DNA of 64,000 bases from Streptomyces sp. Alt3 (GCF_030719215.1 NZ_CP120983.1:6200001-6264000); one strand, 5' to 3'. Shown: positions 50,980 through 59,522, numbered from the stretch's first letter. The notes: generated by a model not told the origin, from the sequence alone. A program made the numbers and translations.

Positions 50980-52196
50980 AGGGCGCCCTCGTCCCGCAGC
51001 GCCGCGATCGCCGATGCGGAGAGGCCGAGCCCGGTGAGGATCTCCTCCGTGTCCGCCCCGTGCGGCCGGCCCGCCCAGCGGACCGCCCCCGGAGTCCCCG
51101 AGAGACGGAACAGCACGTTCTGCATCCGCAGCGGCCCCAGCTCGGGGTCGTCGACCTCGGTGATCGTGCCGAGCGCCCGGTACTGGGGATCCTCCATCAC
51201 GTCCCGTACGTCATGGATCGGCGCGATCGCCGCCTCGGCCTTCTCGAAGGCGTCCACCGCCTCGTCCCGGGTGCGCCGGGAGATCCAGTGGCCCACCGCC
51301 TCGTCTAGTTCGTCGGCGTGCTCGGCGCGCGTGCTCCCGGCGGAGAACCACGGCTCCTCGATCAGTTCCGGGCGCCCCACCAGACGCATCACACGTTCCG
51401 CGACCGACTGGGCGGACGTCGAGACGGCGACCCAGTGGCCGTCGGCGGTGCGGTAGGTGTTGCGCGGAGCGTTGTTGCGGGAGCGGTTGCCGGTCCGGGG
51501 CTGGACGTATCCGAGCTGGTCGTACCAGAGCGGCTGCGGCCCCAGCACGGTCAGGATCGGCTCGATGATCGCCATGTCCACCACCTGCCCTTCCCCGGTG
51601 CGGTCACGTCCGGCCAGGGCCGTCATCACCGCGTACGCCGTGGCGAGCGCGGCGATCGAATCGGCGAGCCCGAACGGCGGCAGGGTCGGCGGCCCGTCCG
51701 GCTCGCCGGTGACGGCCGCGAAGCCGCTCATCGCCTCGGCCAGCGTGCCGAAGCCCGGCCGGTGCGCGTACGGGCCGGTCTGCCCGAAGCCGGTGACCCT
51801 GGCCAGCACCAGCCGTGGGTTGGCGGCGCGCAGTTCCTCCCAGCCCAGTCCCCAGCGCTCCAGGGTGCCGGGCCGGAAGTTCTCGATGATCACATCGGTG
51901 TCCGCGGCAAGCTTCAGCAGTACGTCACGGCCGCCGGGGGAGGACAGGTCGAGGGTCAGCGTGCGCTTGTTGCGGCCGAGCAGTTTCCACCACAGGCCGA
52001 TGCCGTCCTTCGCCGGGCCGTGACCACGGGAGGGGTCGGGCCTGCGGGGGTGCTCGACCTTGACGACCTCGGCGCCGAAGTCCCCGAGCATGGTGGCCGC
52101 GAGCGGCCCGGCGAAGAGGGTGGCGAGGTCCAGGACCCGCAGGCCTGCGAGCGGCGGCGTCGTGGCGGAGGCGGCAGGGTTCGTGGGAGTGCTCAT
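50976..52196 (-). CDS. Type III CoA-transferase (CaiB/BaiF family)
   Basis: 406 residues, the usual length. Moves CoA between acyl groups through an enzyme-aspartyl thioester; the likely catalytic Asp is in FGLADSIAALATAYAVM near residue 172. N-terminal LAGLRVLDLATLFAGP and DFGAEVVKVEHPRRPDPSR, and NRNKRTLTLDLSSPGG-type segments, are family landmarks. It overlaps the kinase gene stop by 4 bp. With the CitE-like lyase next to it the pair could activate and then cleave a carboxylic acid. Confidence 0.9.
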   Translation of the reverse strand: MSTPTNPAASATTPPLAGLRVLDLATLFAGPLAATMLGDFGAEVVKVEHPRRPDPSRGHGPAKDGIGLWWKLLGRNKRTLTLDLSSPGGRDVLLKLAADTDVIIENFRPGTLERWGLGWEELRAANPRLVLARVTGFGQTGPYAHRPGFGTLAEAMSGFAAVTGEPDGPPTLPPFGLADSIAALATAYAVMTALAGRDRTGEGQVVDMAIIEPILTVLGPQPLWYDQLGYVQPRTGNRSRNNAPRNTYRTADGHWVAVSTSAQSVAERVMRLVGRPELIEEPWFSAGSTRAEHADELDEAVGHWISRRTRDEAVDAFEKAEAAIAPIHDVRDVMEDPQYRALGTITEVDDPELGPLRMQNVLFRLSGTPGAVRWAGRPHGADTEEILTGLGLSASAIAALRDEGAL

Positions 52197-53077
52197 GCGG
52201 CATCGATCTCGCTGCGGTAGGGCATGGACGTCGAGGCACCCGGTTTCTGCACGCAGAGCGCGGCGGCGGACGACGCCCAGGCCACCGCCTCGGGCACGGA
52301 CCGGCCCTCGCCGAGCGCCACGGCGAGCGTGCCGACGAAGGTGTCCCCGGCGCCGGTCGTGTCGACGGCGGTGACCTCGGGGGCGGGGAAGAGGACCGGT
52401 TCGCCGTCCCTGGCCGCGTACAGGCAGCCCTTCCGGCCGAGCGTGATCACGACCTCGGGCACCTGCCGGAGCAGGATCTGCGCCGCCGCGTGCGGTTCCT
52501 CGCAGCCGGTGAGCGCTGCGGCCTCGTGCTCGTTGGGGATCAGCAGGTCGACGGCGTCCAGGAGCGCGGACGGCAGCGGCTGCACCGGGGAGGGGGTGAG
52601 GATCGTGCGTACGCCGCGGTCCTTCGCCGTCCGGGCCGCCTCGGTCACGGCGGTCAGCGGCAGTTCCAGTTGCAGGAGCAGCAGGCCTGCCGCCGCTACG
52701 GCGGCCCTCTCGCCCGGGCCGAGCGCGGTCACGGTGCCGTTGGCGCCCGGGATCACCACGATCGCGTTGGCCCCCTCGTCGTCGACGACGATGTGCGCGG
52801 TGCCGCTGGGACCCGCGACGGTGTGCAGCAGATCCGTGTCCACTCCGGCGTGTTCCAGATTCGTGCGGAGGGCCGAGCCGTACTCGTCGGTCCCGACCGC
52901 GCCGATCATCACCACCTCGCCTCCCGCGCGGGCCGCGGCGACGGCCTGGTTGGCGCCCTTGCCCCCGGGGACGGTACGGAACTCCCGTCCGGTGACGGTC
53001 TCCCCGCGCCCGGGCGCCCGGGCGACGTAGGCGACCAGGTCCATGTTGGTGCTGCCGAGCACCGCGATCGCTGTCAT
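52193..53077 (-). CDS. rbsK: Ribokinase-family (PfkB) sugar kinase
   Basis: 294 residues. Phosphorylates ribose or a related pentose or nucleoside. The start IAVLGSTNMDLVAYV, the substrate site VPGGKGANQAVAAARAGG near 40, and the catalytic loop DTTGAGDTFVGTLAVAL near 245 (Asp base) are those of ribokinase, closer than to adenosine or fructose kinases. The ATG has AGGAGG 10 nt upstream and lies 4 bp inside the previous gene. Its genomic link with ADP-ribosylglycohydrolase genes suggests it acts on the pentose they release (inference). Confidence 0.9.
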   Translation of the reverse strand: MTAIAVLGSTNMDLVAYVARAPGRGETVTGREFRTVPGGKGANQAVAAARAGGEVVMIGAVGTDEYGSALRTNLEHAGVDTDLLHTVAGPSGTAHIVVDDEGANAIVVIPGANGTVTALGPGERAAVAAAGLLLLQLELPLTAVTEAARTAKDRGVRTILTPSPVQPLPSALLDAVDLLIPNEHEAAALTGCEEPHAAAQILLRQVPEVVITLGRKGCLYAARDGEPVLFPAPEVTAVDTTGAGDTFVGTLAVALGEGRSVPEAVAWASSAAALCVQKPGASTSMPYRSEIDAA

Positions 53078-54441
53078 GGGCGGCGTACCTCCTGATGGGT
53101 CAGTTCCGCGAGGGTGTCGAAGCCGATCGAGCCGAAGCCGGATACGGACGTGGCGAGGCGGTTCTTGAGCGGGGCGGTCCACCGGTCGGGGAGCGCGGCG
53201 GCGCGCCCGGCCAGCAGACCCGCGAGCGAACCGGCCGTCGCGCCGTTCGAGTCGGTGTCCCAGCCGCCGGACACCGCGCAGCCGATGGAACGGCCGAAGT
53301 CCCCGTCGGCGTGGGTGAGGGCGGCGGCGAGCAGGGCCGTGTTCGGCAGGACGTGCACCCAGTGGTGGGTGGACCCGTAGATCTCGTGGAGCCGGTCCAC
53401 GACCGTGTCGAAGTCCGGTTCGGCGCGGGCCGCATCGATGCCGAGGCGCACCGCGTGCGCGTACCGGGAGCGGGGCGGCACCACCCGGAGCCCGGCCGCC
53501 AGGCAGCCGTGCACATCGGTCTCGCCGCCCGCCGCCTCGGCCAGGGCGGCGGCGGTGAACATCGCTCCGTACACCCCGTTGGCCGTGTGGGTCAGGACCG
53601 CGTCCCGGTGGGCCTGTTCCGCGGCGGCTCCCGGATCGCCGGGGTTGGTCCAGCCGTGCACGTCGGCCCTGATCCGGGCGCCGATCCACTCCCGGAACGG
53701 GTTGCGGTGGCGTGCGGTGTCCGGCGGCTCGATGCCGTCGAGCAGATTGCGGTAGGCGACGCGCTCCGCGGTGAAGACCCGGCCCGCGGGGAGTTCGTCG
53801 AGCCACAGCCGCGCCAGGTCGGACGTGCTGAATCCCCGGCCGTGCCGCTGGAGCAACAGCACGGTCAGCAGCGGGTGGTCGAGGTCGTCGTCCTCGGGCA
53901 TCCCGTCGATGTTCTCGGCGAGCGAGGTGGGCGCCGAGCGGCGGTTCCACGGGTAGGCGGCGGCCAGCGGACCGGGCAGCCCCCGGGCCGTGAACCAGCT
54001 GGTGAGCGGCCAGTTGCCGGTGGCGCGCGCCAGGGCGCGGATGCCGGCCAGCGGCAGCTTCTCGACCGGCTTGCCCAGCAGACAGCCGGCGGCCCGGCCC
54101 AGCCAGGCCGCGTGCAGAGCGTCGGGCCCGACGGACACCGCGGAGGCGCGCGGGGCGGGCCAGCGCGGGCAGGCTGCCCGGATCCCGGGCAGGCCGGTCG
54201 GCTCATCGCCCGTCAGCGGGCTTTCCAGCAGGGCGAGTTCGTCCAGGAGTTCCTCGGCGAGCGCGCGCAGTCGGTGTGGCGCGGCAGTCTCCGAGGCGCC
54301 CGCCCTCTCCGGGGCCGTTCTGCCGCCCGCCGAGAGCCACCGCTGTCGGATGTCACCGGCGTCCCGGCCGTCCTGCGCGGCCTGGCGCAGCTCGTGGCCC
54401 ACCAGGTCCTCCGGCTGGACCCATGTCAGGCGTACGGTCAC
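53074..54441 (-). CDS. ADP-ribosylglycohydrolase family protein (paralogue 4)
   Basis: 455 residues; called ARH-D here. The ARH fold starts near residue 110 after an N-terminal extension. The first metal motif is AWLGRAAGCLLGKPVEKL with EDDDLDH at about 181 where others have TDDT, and the second is GGWDTDSNGATAGS at about 390, fully conserved. The DDxD variant is known in ARH relatives of unknown substrate. It overlaps both neighbours by 4 bp. Substrate not known; possible N- or O-glycosidic bonds of ADP-ribose or nucleoside-like compounds. Confidence 0.88.
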   Translation of the reverse strand: MTVRLTWVQPEDLVGHELRQAAQDGRDAGDIRQRWLSAGGRTAPERAGASETAAPHRLRALAEELLDELALLESPLTGDEPTGLPGIRAACPRWPAPRASAVSVGPDALHAAWLGRAAGCLLGKPVEKLPLAGIRALARATGNWPLTSWFTARGLPGPLAAAYPWNRRSAPTSLAENIDGMPEDDDLDHPLLTVLLLQRHGRGFSTSDLARLWLDELPAGRVFTAERVAYRNLLDGIEPPDTARHRNPFREWIGARIRADVHGWTNPGDPGAAAEQAHRDAVLTHTANGVYGAMFTAAALAEAAGGETDVHGCLAAGLRVVPPRSRYAHAVRLGIDAARAEPDFDTVVDRLHEIYGSTHHWVHVLPNTALLAAALTHADGDFGRSIGCAVSGGWDTDSNGATAGSLAGLLAGRAAALPDRWTAPLKNRLATSVSGFGSIGFDTLAELTHQEVRRP

Positions 54442-55634
54442 CGTCCGTCGCCCGCCAGCTCGGCGAACGCCGCCTCGTGCGCACGGCGCGTGGCCGTGTC
54501 CCGTACGAAGACCTCACGGGCCACCTCCGCCAGCGCCCGCGCCGGGGCGTGGAGGTCGAGACGGCTGGCCTCGCCGACCGTCTTCACCCAGGTCGAGGGA
54601 ATCGCCTGCTCACCGTGGAGCGCACCCGCGAGGGCGCCGCCCATCGTGGCGATCGAGTCGCAGTCACGTCCGTAGTTGACCGAACCGAGCACCGTGCGAC
54701 GGTAGTCGCCGTCGCCGACGAGCAGCATGCCGAGCGCGATGGGCAGCTCCTCGATGGAGTGCAGCCGGGAGGGCCGCCGGGCGCCCAGCGAGGGCTCGCG
54801 GTAGTGCGGACCGACCGTGTCGAACGGAGCGACCGCGGCGCGCAGCGGCACCAGCGCGGACTCGAAGTCCGTGTAGCGGACGGCCGCTTCGCAGACGGAC
54901 TCGATCGCCGACCGGGTGCCGTCCTTGGCCACGGCCAGGGCGGCCTCGACGACGGAGGCGGGGGTCGCGCCCGGGGTGCACGCGGCCGCCACGGAGGCCG
55001 CCAGGACCCCGGCGGCCTCCCTGCCGTACGAGGACTGATGGGCCCCCGCGACGTCCAGTGCCTCCGCGTACGCGGCCTCCGGGTGGGCGGCGTTCACGAG
55101 GCCGACCGGTGCCATGTACATCGCCGCACCGCAGTTGACGACGTTGCCCGAACCGGCCTCCCGAGGGTCGGCATGCCCGTAGTGCAGGCGTGTGACGATC
55201 CACTTCTCGGCGAGGAAGATCCGCTGCAGGGGGAGCGCCTCGGCCTCCAGCTCCGGGATCCAGCGGGGCTGTGACATGAGGTCCGGAACGAGATGATCGG
55301 CGACGGAGTACGCGTCGAGATGGCCGCGCACCGTCTCGTACACCCGGACCAGCGCATGGGTCATCAGGGTGTCGTCGGTGACGTGCCCGTCACCCTTGTG
55401 GTATGGGGCGATGGGGCGCGCGGTGCGCCAGTCGTCGCCGTACCAGGGCCCGACGACGCCGGTCACCCGGCCGCCGTGGCGCTCGGCGATCTGCTCGGGT
55501 GTCCAGCCCTCGACCGGGCCGCCGAGAGCGTCCCCCACGGCCGCGCCGACGAGGGCTCCGGTGATGCGTTCATCCAGGGTGAGCGTCGTGGTGGTCGTGC
55601 CTGCCGCGAGCGGTGCGGATGTTTTGTGTGCCAT
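54438..55634 (-). CDS. ADP-ribosylglycohydrolase family protein (paralogue 3)
   Basis: 398 residues; ARH-C. GALVGAAVGDALGGPVEGW opens the fold; TDDTLMT at about 86 and GRDCDSIATMGGALAGALHG at about 320 give complete metal sites for two Mg ions. It therefore looks active. GACAAT lies 6 nt before the ATG (55641-55646 on the plus strand), so it may also have its own leaderless promoter. Its first 65 bp overlap the end of the upstream paralogue (ARH-B). A GTG five codons upstream is a weaker start. Confidence 0.88.
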   Translation of the reverse strand: MAHKTSAPLAAGTTTTTLTLDERITGALVGAAVGDALGGPVEGWTPEQIAERHGGRVTGVVGPWYGDDWRTARPIAPYHKGDGHVTDDTLMTHALVRVYETVRGHLDAYSVADHLVPDLMSQPRWIPELEAEALPLQRIFLAEKWIVTRLHYGHADPREAGSGNVVNCGAAMYMAPVGLVNAAHPEAAYAEALDVAGAHQSSYGREAAGVLAASVAAACTPGATPASVVEAALAVAKDGTRSAIESVCEAAVRYTDFESALVPLRAAVAPFDTVGPHYREPSLGARRPSRLHSIEELPIALGMLLVGDGDYRRTVLGSVNYGRDCDSIATMGGALAGALHGEQAIPSTWVKTVGEASRLDLHAPARALAEVAREVFVRDTATRRAHEAAFAELAGDGR

Positions 55635-56904
55635 GCCGGAATTGTCCACCCGGGGTGACCGGTTCCGTGGCTGCCAGCAGCCCGGCGAGTTCGATGAGAT
55701 CCGTGCCGGCGAGCCGGGGCAGCGCGCATCCGGCCAGCGTCCGGCAGGCCTCCCGCCAGCCCGCGGGTACGGTCGCCGTCCCGCCCAGCGCTCCGGTCAG
55801 GGCCCCGGCGAGCGCGGGGGCGGAATCGGCGACCCGGGACAGGCAGGCCGCCGCGGGAACGGCCTGGGCGAACTCGCCCCGGGCCGCGGTCGCCAGGGCC
55901 AGGGCGACCGGCACGGTCTCGGCCGCGGCGATCCCGTAGCTGTAGACGTGGTCCACGATCTGATGCTCCAGCACCGGCACGAGTGCGAACGCCCCGGCCG
56001 GCCCGTCCGCGAACTCCCGGGCCAGCCGCACGGCGTGGACGGCGTTACGGGCGATCTCGGTGCCCTCGGGAAGCTGTTCGAGTGCGGCGTTCACCGCCGT
56101 GTCGACGTCCGACCCGGCAAGCGCCTCCGCGAGCGCGGCGGCGACGGCCCGCGCCCCGTGCACCCCGTCACCGTCCTGGGTGTACCGGGCGTCGAACTCG
56201 GCGAGCCCGGCCGCCGCCGCCGGGTCGCCGGGATGCACGACCGCGAGCACGGCCGCCCGCACGCAGGCCGCGTCGTCGAAGTAGTGCGGATTGTCGTGGC
56301 CGGTGGCGGGCGGGCGCAGGCCCGCGGCCAGATTGCCGAGTCCGGCCCGCACGGAGATCCGGGCCCGGAGCGGCAGGACGGCCGACTCGACCTCGGGCGC
56401 CCTGGCGCTCGCGGCGGCGACCTTCGCGGCCAGCGCGTTCCACGACCGGTCGATCGCGTCCCGCATCCGGTGGCCGGGGGACAGGCCGGGCGCGTGGTCG
56501 GCGGCGGCCGCCAGCACGGTCCGGGCGGCGAAGGCCGCCCACTCGGCGTCGTCGGACGGTCCGAGCCGCAGCGGTTCCGGCGGCTGGTTGAGGGCGATGG
56601 GCACGGGGAGCGTCGTCGTCGCGTTCTGCTCGGCGAAGGTGTCCAGCTCGCGGGTGAGCCGTCTCGTCCACTCAGGCATCCGCGCCGCACGGTGCCGTGC
56701 GGCCGGCCACCCCGCGGCGTCCCCGGCGGCCAGCCCGAGCAGCATCCCCTCGATCCGGGCCCGCCTGCCCGGAGCCCGTCCGTGCGGGGTGCCGCCGCTC
56801 CCGGCGGCCGCGGCCACCGGCTCGGCGGTGATCCGGATGGCCAGGTGCGGGGCGGCTTCCTCCGGTGTGGCCGGCGACCCCTGCGGCGTTCGGCCGGCGG
56901 TCAC
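55570..56904 (-). CDS. ADP-ribosylglycohydrolase family protein with degenerate metal sites (paralogue 2)
   Basis: 444 residues; ARH-B. MLLGLAAGDAAGWPAARHRA is the ARH start, but the first metal motif reads GPSDDAEWAAF (SDDA for TDDT) near 115, and the second reads CLSRVADSAPALAGALTGAL near 350, where the usual GxDxDT has become SRVADS and one Asp is lost. The chain is otherwise family-like, including the YTQDGDGVHGARA segment. It may be inactive or use a different ligand set. The GTG overlaps the stop of ARH-A (GTGA); its tail overlaps the start of ARH-C by 65 bp. Confidence 0.83.
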   Translation of the reverse strand: MTAGRTPQGSPATPEEAAPHLAIRITAEPVAAAAGSGGTPHGRAPGRRARIEGMLLGLAAGDAAGWPAARHRAARMPEWTRRLTRELDTFAEQNATTTLPVPIALNQPPEPLRLGPSDDAEWAAFAARTVLAAAADHAPGLSPGHRMRDAIDRSWNALAAKVAAASARAPEVESAVLPLRARISVRAGLGNLAAGLRPPATGHDNPHYFDDAACVRAAVLAVVHPGDPAAAAGLAEFDARYTQDGDGVHGARAVAAALAEALAGSDVDTAVNAALEQLPEGTEIARNAVHAVRLAREFADGPAGAFALVPVLEHQIVDHVYSYGIAAAETVPVALALATAARGEFAQAVPAAACLSRVADSAPALAGALTGALGGTATVPAGWREACRTLAGCALPRLAGTDLIELAGLLAATEPVTPGGQFRHGTQNIRTARGRHDHHDAHPG

Positions 56905-58106
56905 CGGGCGTCCTGCCGGACGCCGGCGGACCGGGCGCCCGCCCCGGTGTGCACGGGGGTGCGCCGGGCGGCACCGGACGGCGGTGCGGCGGGGGAGGCC
57001 GCCTGCCACGGGCGGACGGCTGCGGCGGGCTCCCGGCCGGGGGCGGGTGGTGCCGCCGGCCTGCCCTCACCCGCGTCCCGGGTGGAGGGCGCCCCCTGGC
57101 GGTCCTCCCCGTCGTCCGGGGTCAGCAGCTCCGCGATGTCCAGCACGTGATAGCCCCGCATCGACGGCAGGCAGCTGCCCCGCACCGGGCCGATCGCCGC
57201 CGCCCACTCCCGGGGGATCGCCGACACCCCGTGCAGGGCGCCGGCGAGCGCGCCCGCCAGGGCGGCCGTGGTGTCGGCGTCACGGCCCATGTTCACGGCG
57301 GTGAGCACCGCCGTGCGGAAGTCGCCCCGTGCCGCCGTGAGGGCGCCGAAGGCCAGGCCGACCGCCTCCGGGGCCAGATCCGTCCAGGGGTAGCCGCCGA
57401 TCACCACCGCCGAGCGCACCGCGCGCTCCCCGGTCAGCCGGTCGGGGTAGGGGCGCTGCGCGGCCGCGACGGCGCGGCGCAGTGAGCGGGCGGTCCAGGA
57501 GTCCATGGGTACGACCGAGAGCGCGGCGGCGATCACGGACGCGAGTCCGGCCCCCGCCATGGCGGCGGCCACCCCCGCCGCGACCGCCTGCCCGCCGTAG
57601 ATGCCCTCCCCGTCGTGGCTGACCCGTCCGTCGACCGCCACCAGGCGGGCGGCCTCGGCGGGACGGCCGGCGGCGAACACCCCGAACGGCGCCGCCCGCA
57701 TCGCGAGACCGTCGCTCCAGGCGTGCCGGTGCTGGGCCGAGATCGGGGCGGCGAGACCGCGCCGCAGGTTCTCCAGCGTGCCGCGCTCGCTGAACCCGGC
57801 CCCCCGGAAGGGCCCCTCGTCCAGATCGGCGATCCAGTGGTGCCAGGCCCGTTCGACATGCGAGACGGTGAGTGCCGAGCCGTGCCTGGCCAGCAGCAGC
57901 CCGGAGAAGATCGCGTACTCGGTGTCGTCGGTACCGGCGGGATCGTCGCTGACGAAGCCCTCGATACGGCCCCAGCGGCGACGGATCTCGGACGGGCGCA
58001 TGTTCTCCGCCGGTGCCCCGAGCGCATCCCCCACCGCGAGCCCCAGCAACGCACCCCGGGCCCGGTCACCCGTGCTCGCCGCCGGACTGTCCGCCTTGAG
58101 CTCCAT
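56901..58106 (-). CDS. ADP-ribosylglycohydrolase family protein (paralogue 1)
   Basis: 401 residues; ARH-A, first gene of the seven-gene minus-strand operon. GALLGLAVGDALGAPAE, the first metal motif GTDDTE (Asp60, Asp61) and the second NMGRDADTTAALAGALAGALHG near 275 are intact. The last about 65 residues are a low-complexity Pro/Ala/Gly-rich tail (GREPAAAVRPWQAASPAAP) not found in most ARH proteins. It has no nearby transporter gene. Likely a hydrolase of ADP-ribosyl or nucleoside-type bonds. Confidence 0.88.
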   Translation of the reverse strand: MELKADSPAASTGDRARGALLGLAVGDALGAPAENMRPSEIRRRWGRIEGFVSDDPAGTDDTEYAIFSGLLLARHGSALTVSHVERAWHHWIADLDEGPFRGAGFSERGTLENLRRGLAAPISAQHRHAWSDGLAMRAAPFGVFAAGRPAEAARLVAVDGRVSHDGEGIYGGQAVAAGVAAAMAGAGLASVIAAALSVVPMDSWTARSLRRAVAAAQRPYPDRLTGERAVRSAVVIGGYPWTDLAPEAVGLAFGALTAARGDFRTAVLTAVNMGRDADTTAALAGALAGALHGVSAIPREWAAAIGPVRGSCLPSMRGYHVLDIAELLTPDDGEDRQGAPSTRDAGEGRPAAPPAPGREPAAAVRPWQAASPAAPPSGAARRTPVHTGAGARSAGVRQDAR

Positions 58107-58329
58107 CGTGTCGACCCTTCACTCGCACCCGTGAACATCCGGTTGTGCGAGGTGTTCCCGCTCCCGGCCGAGAGAGGCGCGCATTTCGTACAAATCGTCC
58201 GCCCGGGTGACTGCCTCAGGACAGGTAAGTTCGGCCTTCCTTGCTGGCGGGAGGCGTTTTTCGTGCGTACTTTCGACGATGCGGGGCGGAGAAGAGAGCA
58301 TGGGGCCGCTCCCGGAAAAGGGGAGAGCT
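58107..58329. promoter_or_regulatory. Divergent promoter region of the ARH operon and VIT gene
   Basis: 223 bp between divergent starts. It should drive both the seven-gene operon and the VIT-family gene. An ATG at 58300 with GGCGGAGAAGA in front could start a 10-residue-longer VIT protein. I see no strong inverted repeat and no clear -10/-35 pair. Confidence 0.4.
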
Positions 58330-59061
58330 GTGTCCATCATCGAGACCGACGCCGTACTGCACGAGGCCCACCGCGACAACCACACCCACCGTGACGTCAA
58401 CGGCGGCTGGCTGCGGCCCGCGGTGTTCGGCGCCATGGACGGTCTCGTCTCCAACCTCGCCCTGATGACGGGCGTCGCCGGAGGGTCGGTCTCCCAGCAG
58501 ACCATCGTCATCACCGGCCTGGCCGGACTCGCCGCCGGCGCGTTCTCCATGGCCGCGGGGGAGTACACCTCCGTCGCCTCGCAGCGCGAACTCGTCGAGG
58601 CCGAGCTCGACGTCGAGCGGCGTGAGCTGAGCAAACACCCCAAGGACGAGATGCGGGAGCTGGCAGCGCTCTACGAGTCCCGGGGGGTCGAGCCCGCCCT
58701 CGCCCAGGAGGTCGCCCGGCAGCTGTCCAGGGACCCCGAGCAGGCGCTCGAGATACACGCCCGCGAGGAACTCGGCATCGACCCCGGCGACCTGCCCTCG
58801 CCGCTCGTCGCGGCCCTCTCCTCCTTCGGCGCCTTCGCCCTGGGGGCCCTGCTGCCCGTGCTGCCCCACCTCCTCGGCGCGACCGTCATGTGGCCCGCGG
58901 TGCTGCTCGCGCTGGCCGGCCTCTTCGGCTGCGGCGCGGTGGTGGCCAGGGTGACGGCACGCAGCTGGTGGTTCAGCGGTCTGCGTCAGCTGGTGCTCGG
59001 CGGCGCGGCCGCGGCGATCACGTTCGGTCTGGGCGCACTCTTCGGTGTGGCGGTCGGCTGA
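58330..59061 (+). CDS. VIT1/CCC1-family metal transporter
   Basis: 243 residues. Iron/manganese transporter family. A His-rich start (HEAHRDNHTHRDVNGGW) leads to helices with FGAMDGLVSNLALMTGVAGG and GAFSMAAGEYTSVASQREL, the family signature whose Glu and Met residues bind metal. A cytoplasmic charged helical region (about 90-160; ELDVERRELSKHPKDEM) is the metal-binding domain, and three more hydrophobic helices follow. GTG at 58330 is chosen for GGGGAG just upstream and family-like length. Confidence 0.9.
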   Translation: MSIIETDAVLHEAHRDNHTHRDVNGGWLRPAVFGAMDGLVSNLALMTGVAGGSVSQQTIVITGLAGLAAGAFSMAAGEYTSVASQRELVEAELDVERRELSKHPKDEMRELAALYESRGVEPALAQEVARQLSRDPEQALEIHAREELGIDPGDLPSPLVAALSSFGAFALGALLPVLPHLLGATVMWPAVLLALAGLFGCGAVVARVTARSWWFSGLRQLVLGGAAAAITFGLGALFGVAVG

Positions 59062-59248
59062 CCCCCCAGCAGGGCTTCCGACGTGTCGGGGCGCGGTGTG
59101 TCCGCTGCGTTCCGGCCCGCCGGACGGGACTTCCCGGGCGGCCCGCGTTGTTGCGACTGTGTGATGTACGTCTTGGCGCACGTCACTGGGCGGATGGGGC
59201 AGGGCCGCCGTAAAATGAGACGCTATGCAGAGCTGCACATAAGTAGCC

Positions 59249-59275
59249 GTTACTCGGCGGTTTCGATTCCATGAC
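59249..59275 (-). promoter_or_regulatory. Possible GlnR-like triple half-site
   Basis: Read on the minus strand: GTCAT, 6 nt, GAAAC, 6 nt, GTAAC. This is the gTnAC-n6-GaAAC arrangement of GlnR boxes, with one mismatch. It lies about 250 bp upstream of gltB. Confidence 0.35.
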
Positions 59276-59444
59276 CGCCGGGCAAGAGCCGTAGACACTC
59301 GCGGGCAACGACGCCTGCTCTCTGCGGTCTCCCTCCGGACAGTGATCCAAAAGGATCCGCCCGATCGTGACCCACCCGCACCGCGGCTCCGTGGTGTCCG
59401 CATGTTGGAACAGCCTTTCCGCTTTTTGAGAAGCGTTCCATCAT

Positions 59445-59460
59445 GTAACCTGCACGAAAT
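59445..59460 (+). promoter_or_regulatory. Putative GlnR box upstream of gltB
   Basis: GTAAC, then 6 nt (CTGCAC), then GAAAT: the consensus is gTnAC-n6-GaAAC, so 9 of 10 positions fit. It lies 62 bp before the gltB ATG and overlaps a TAACCT -10-like hexamer, a position that would repress. GlnR is the global nitrogen regulator of Streptomyces. Confidence 0.5.
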
Positions 59461-59522
59461 TTCGCAGAGGGCCAGCGTCGTCCCTCGGCACAGCACATGC
59501 CACGACGACGACGGGAGAGCCA

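Larger units (their letters stand above)
59062..59522. promoter_or_regulatory. Leader and promoter region of gltB
   Basis: 461 bp without a convincing gene. It has AT-richer tracts (GTAAAATGAGACGC at 59210; CATAAGTAGCC at 59238; CTTTTTGAG at 59422), a -10-like TAAAAT (59211-59216) and TAACCT (59446-59451), and two GlnR-box-like elements listed separately. A 63-codon open frame at 59083-59274 has no ribosome-binding site and an unusual composition, so I do not call it. Confidence 0.55.

Noticed and set aside
59083..59274. 63-codon plus frame in the gltB leader
   Set aside because: No ribosome-binding site, and mixed composition with no feature. It also crosses the regulatory half-sites.
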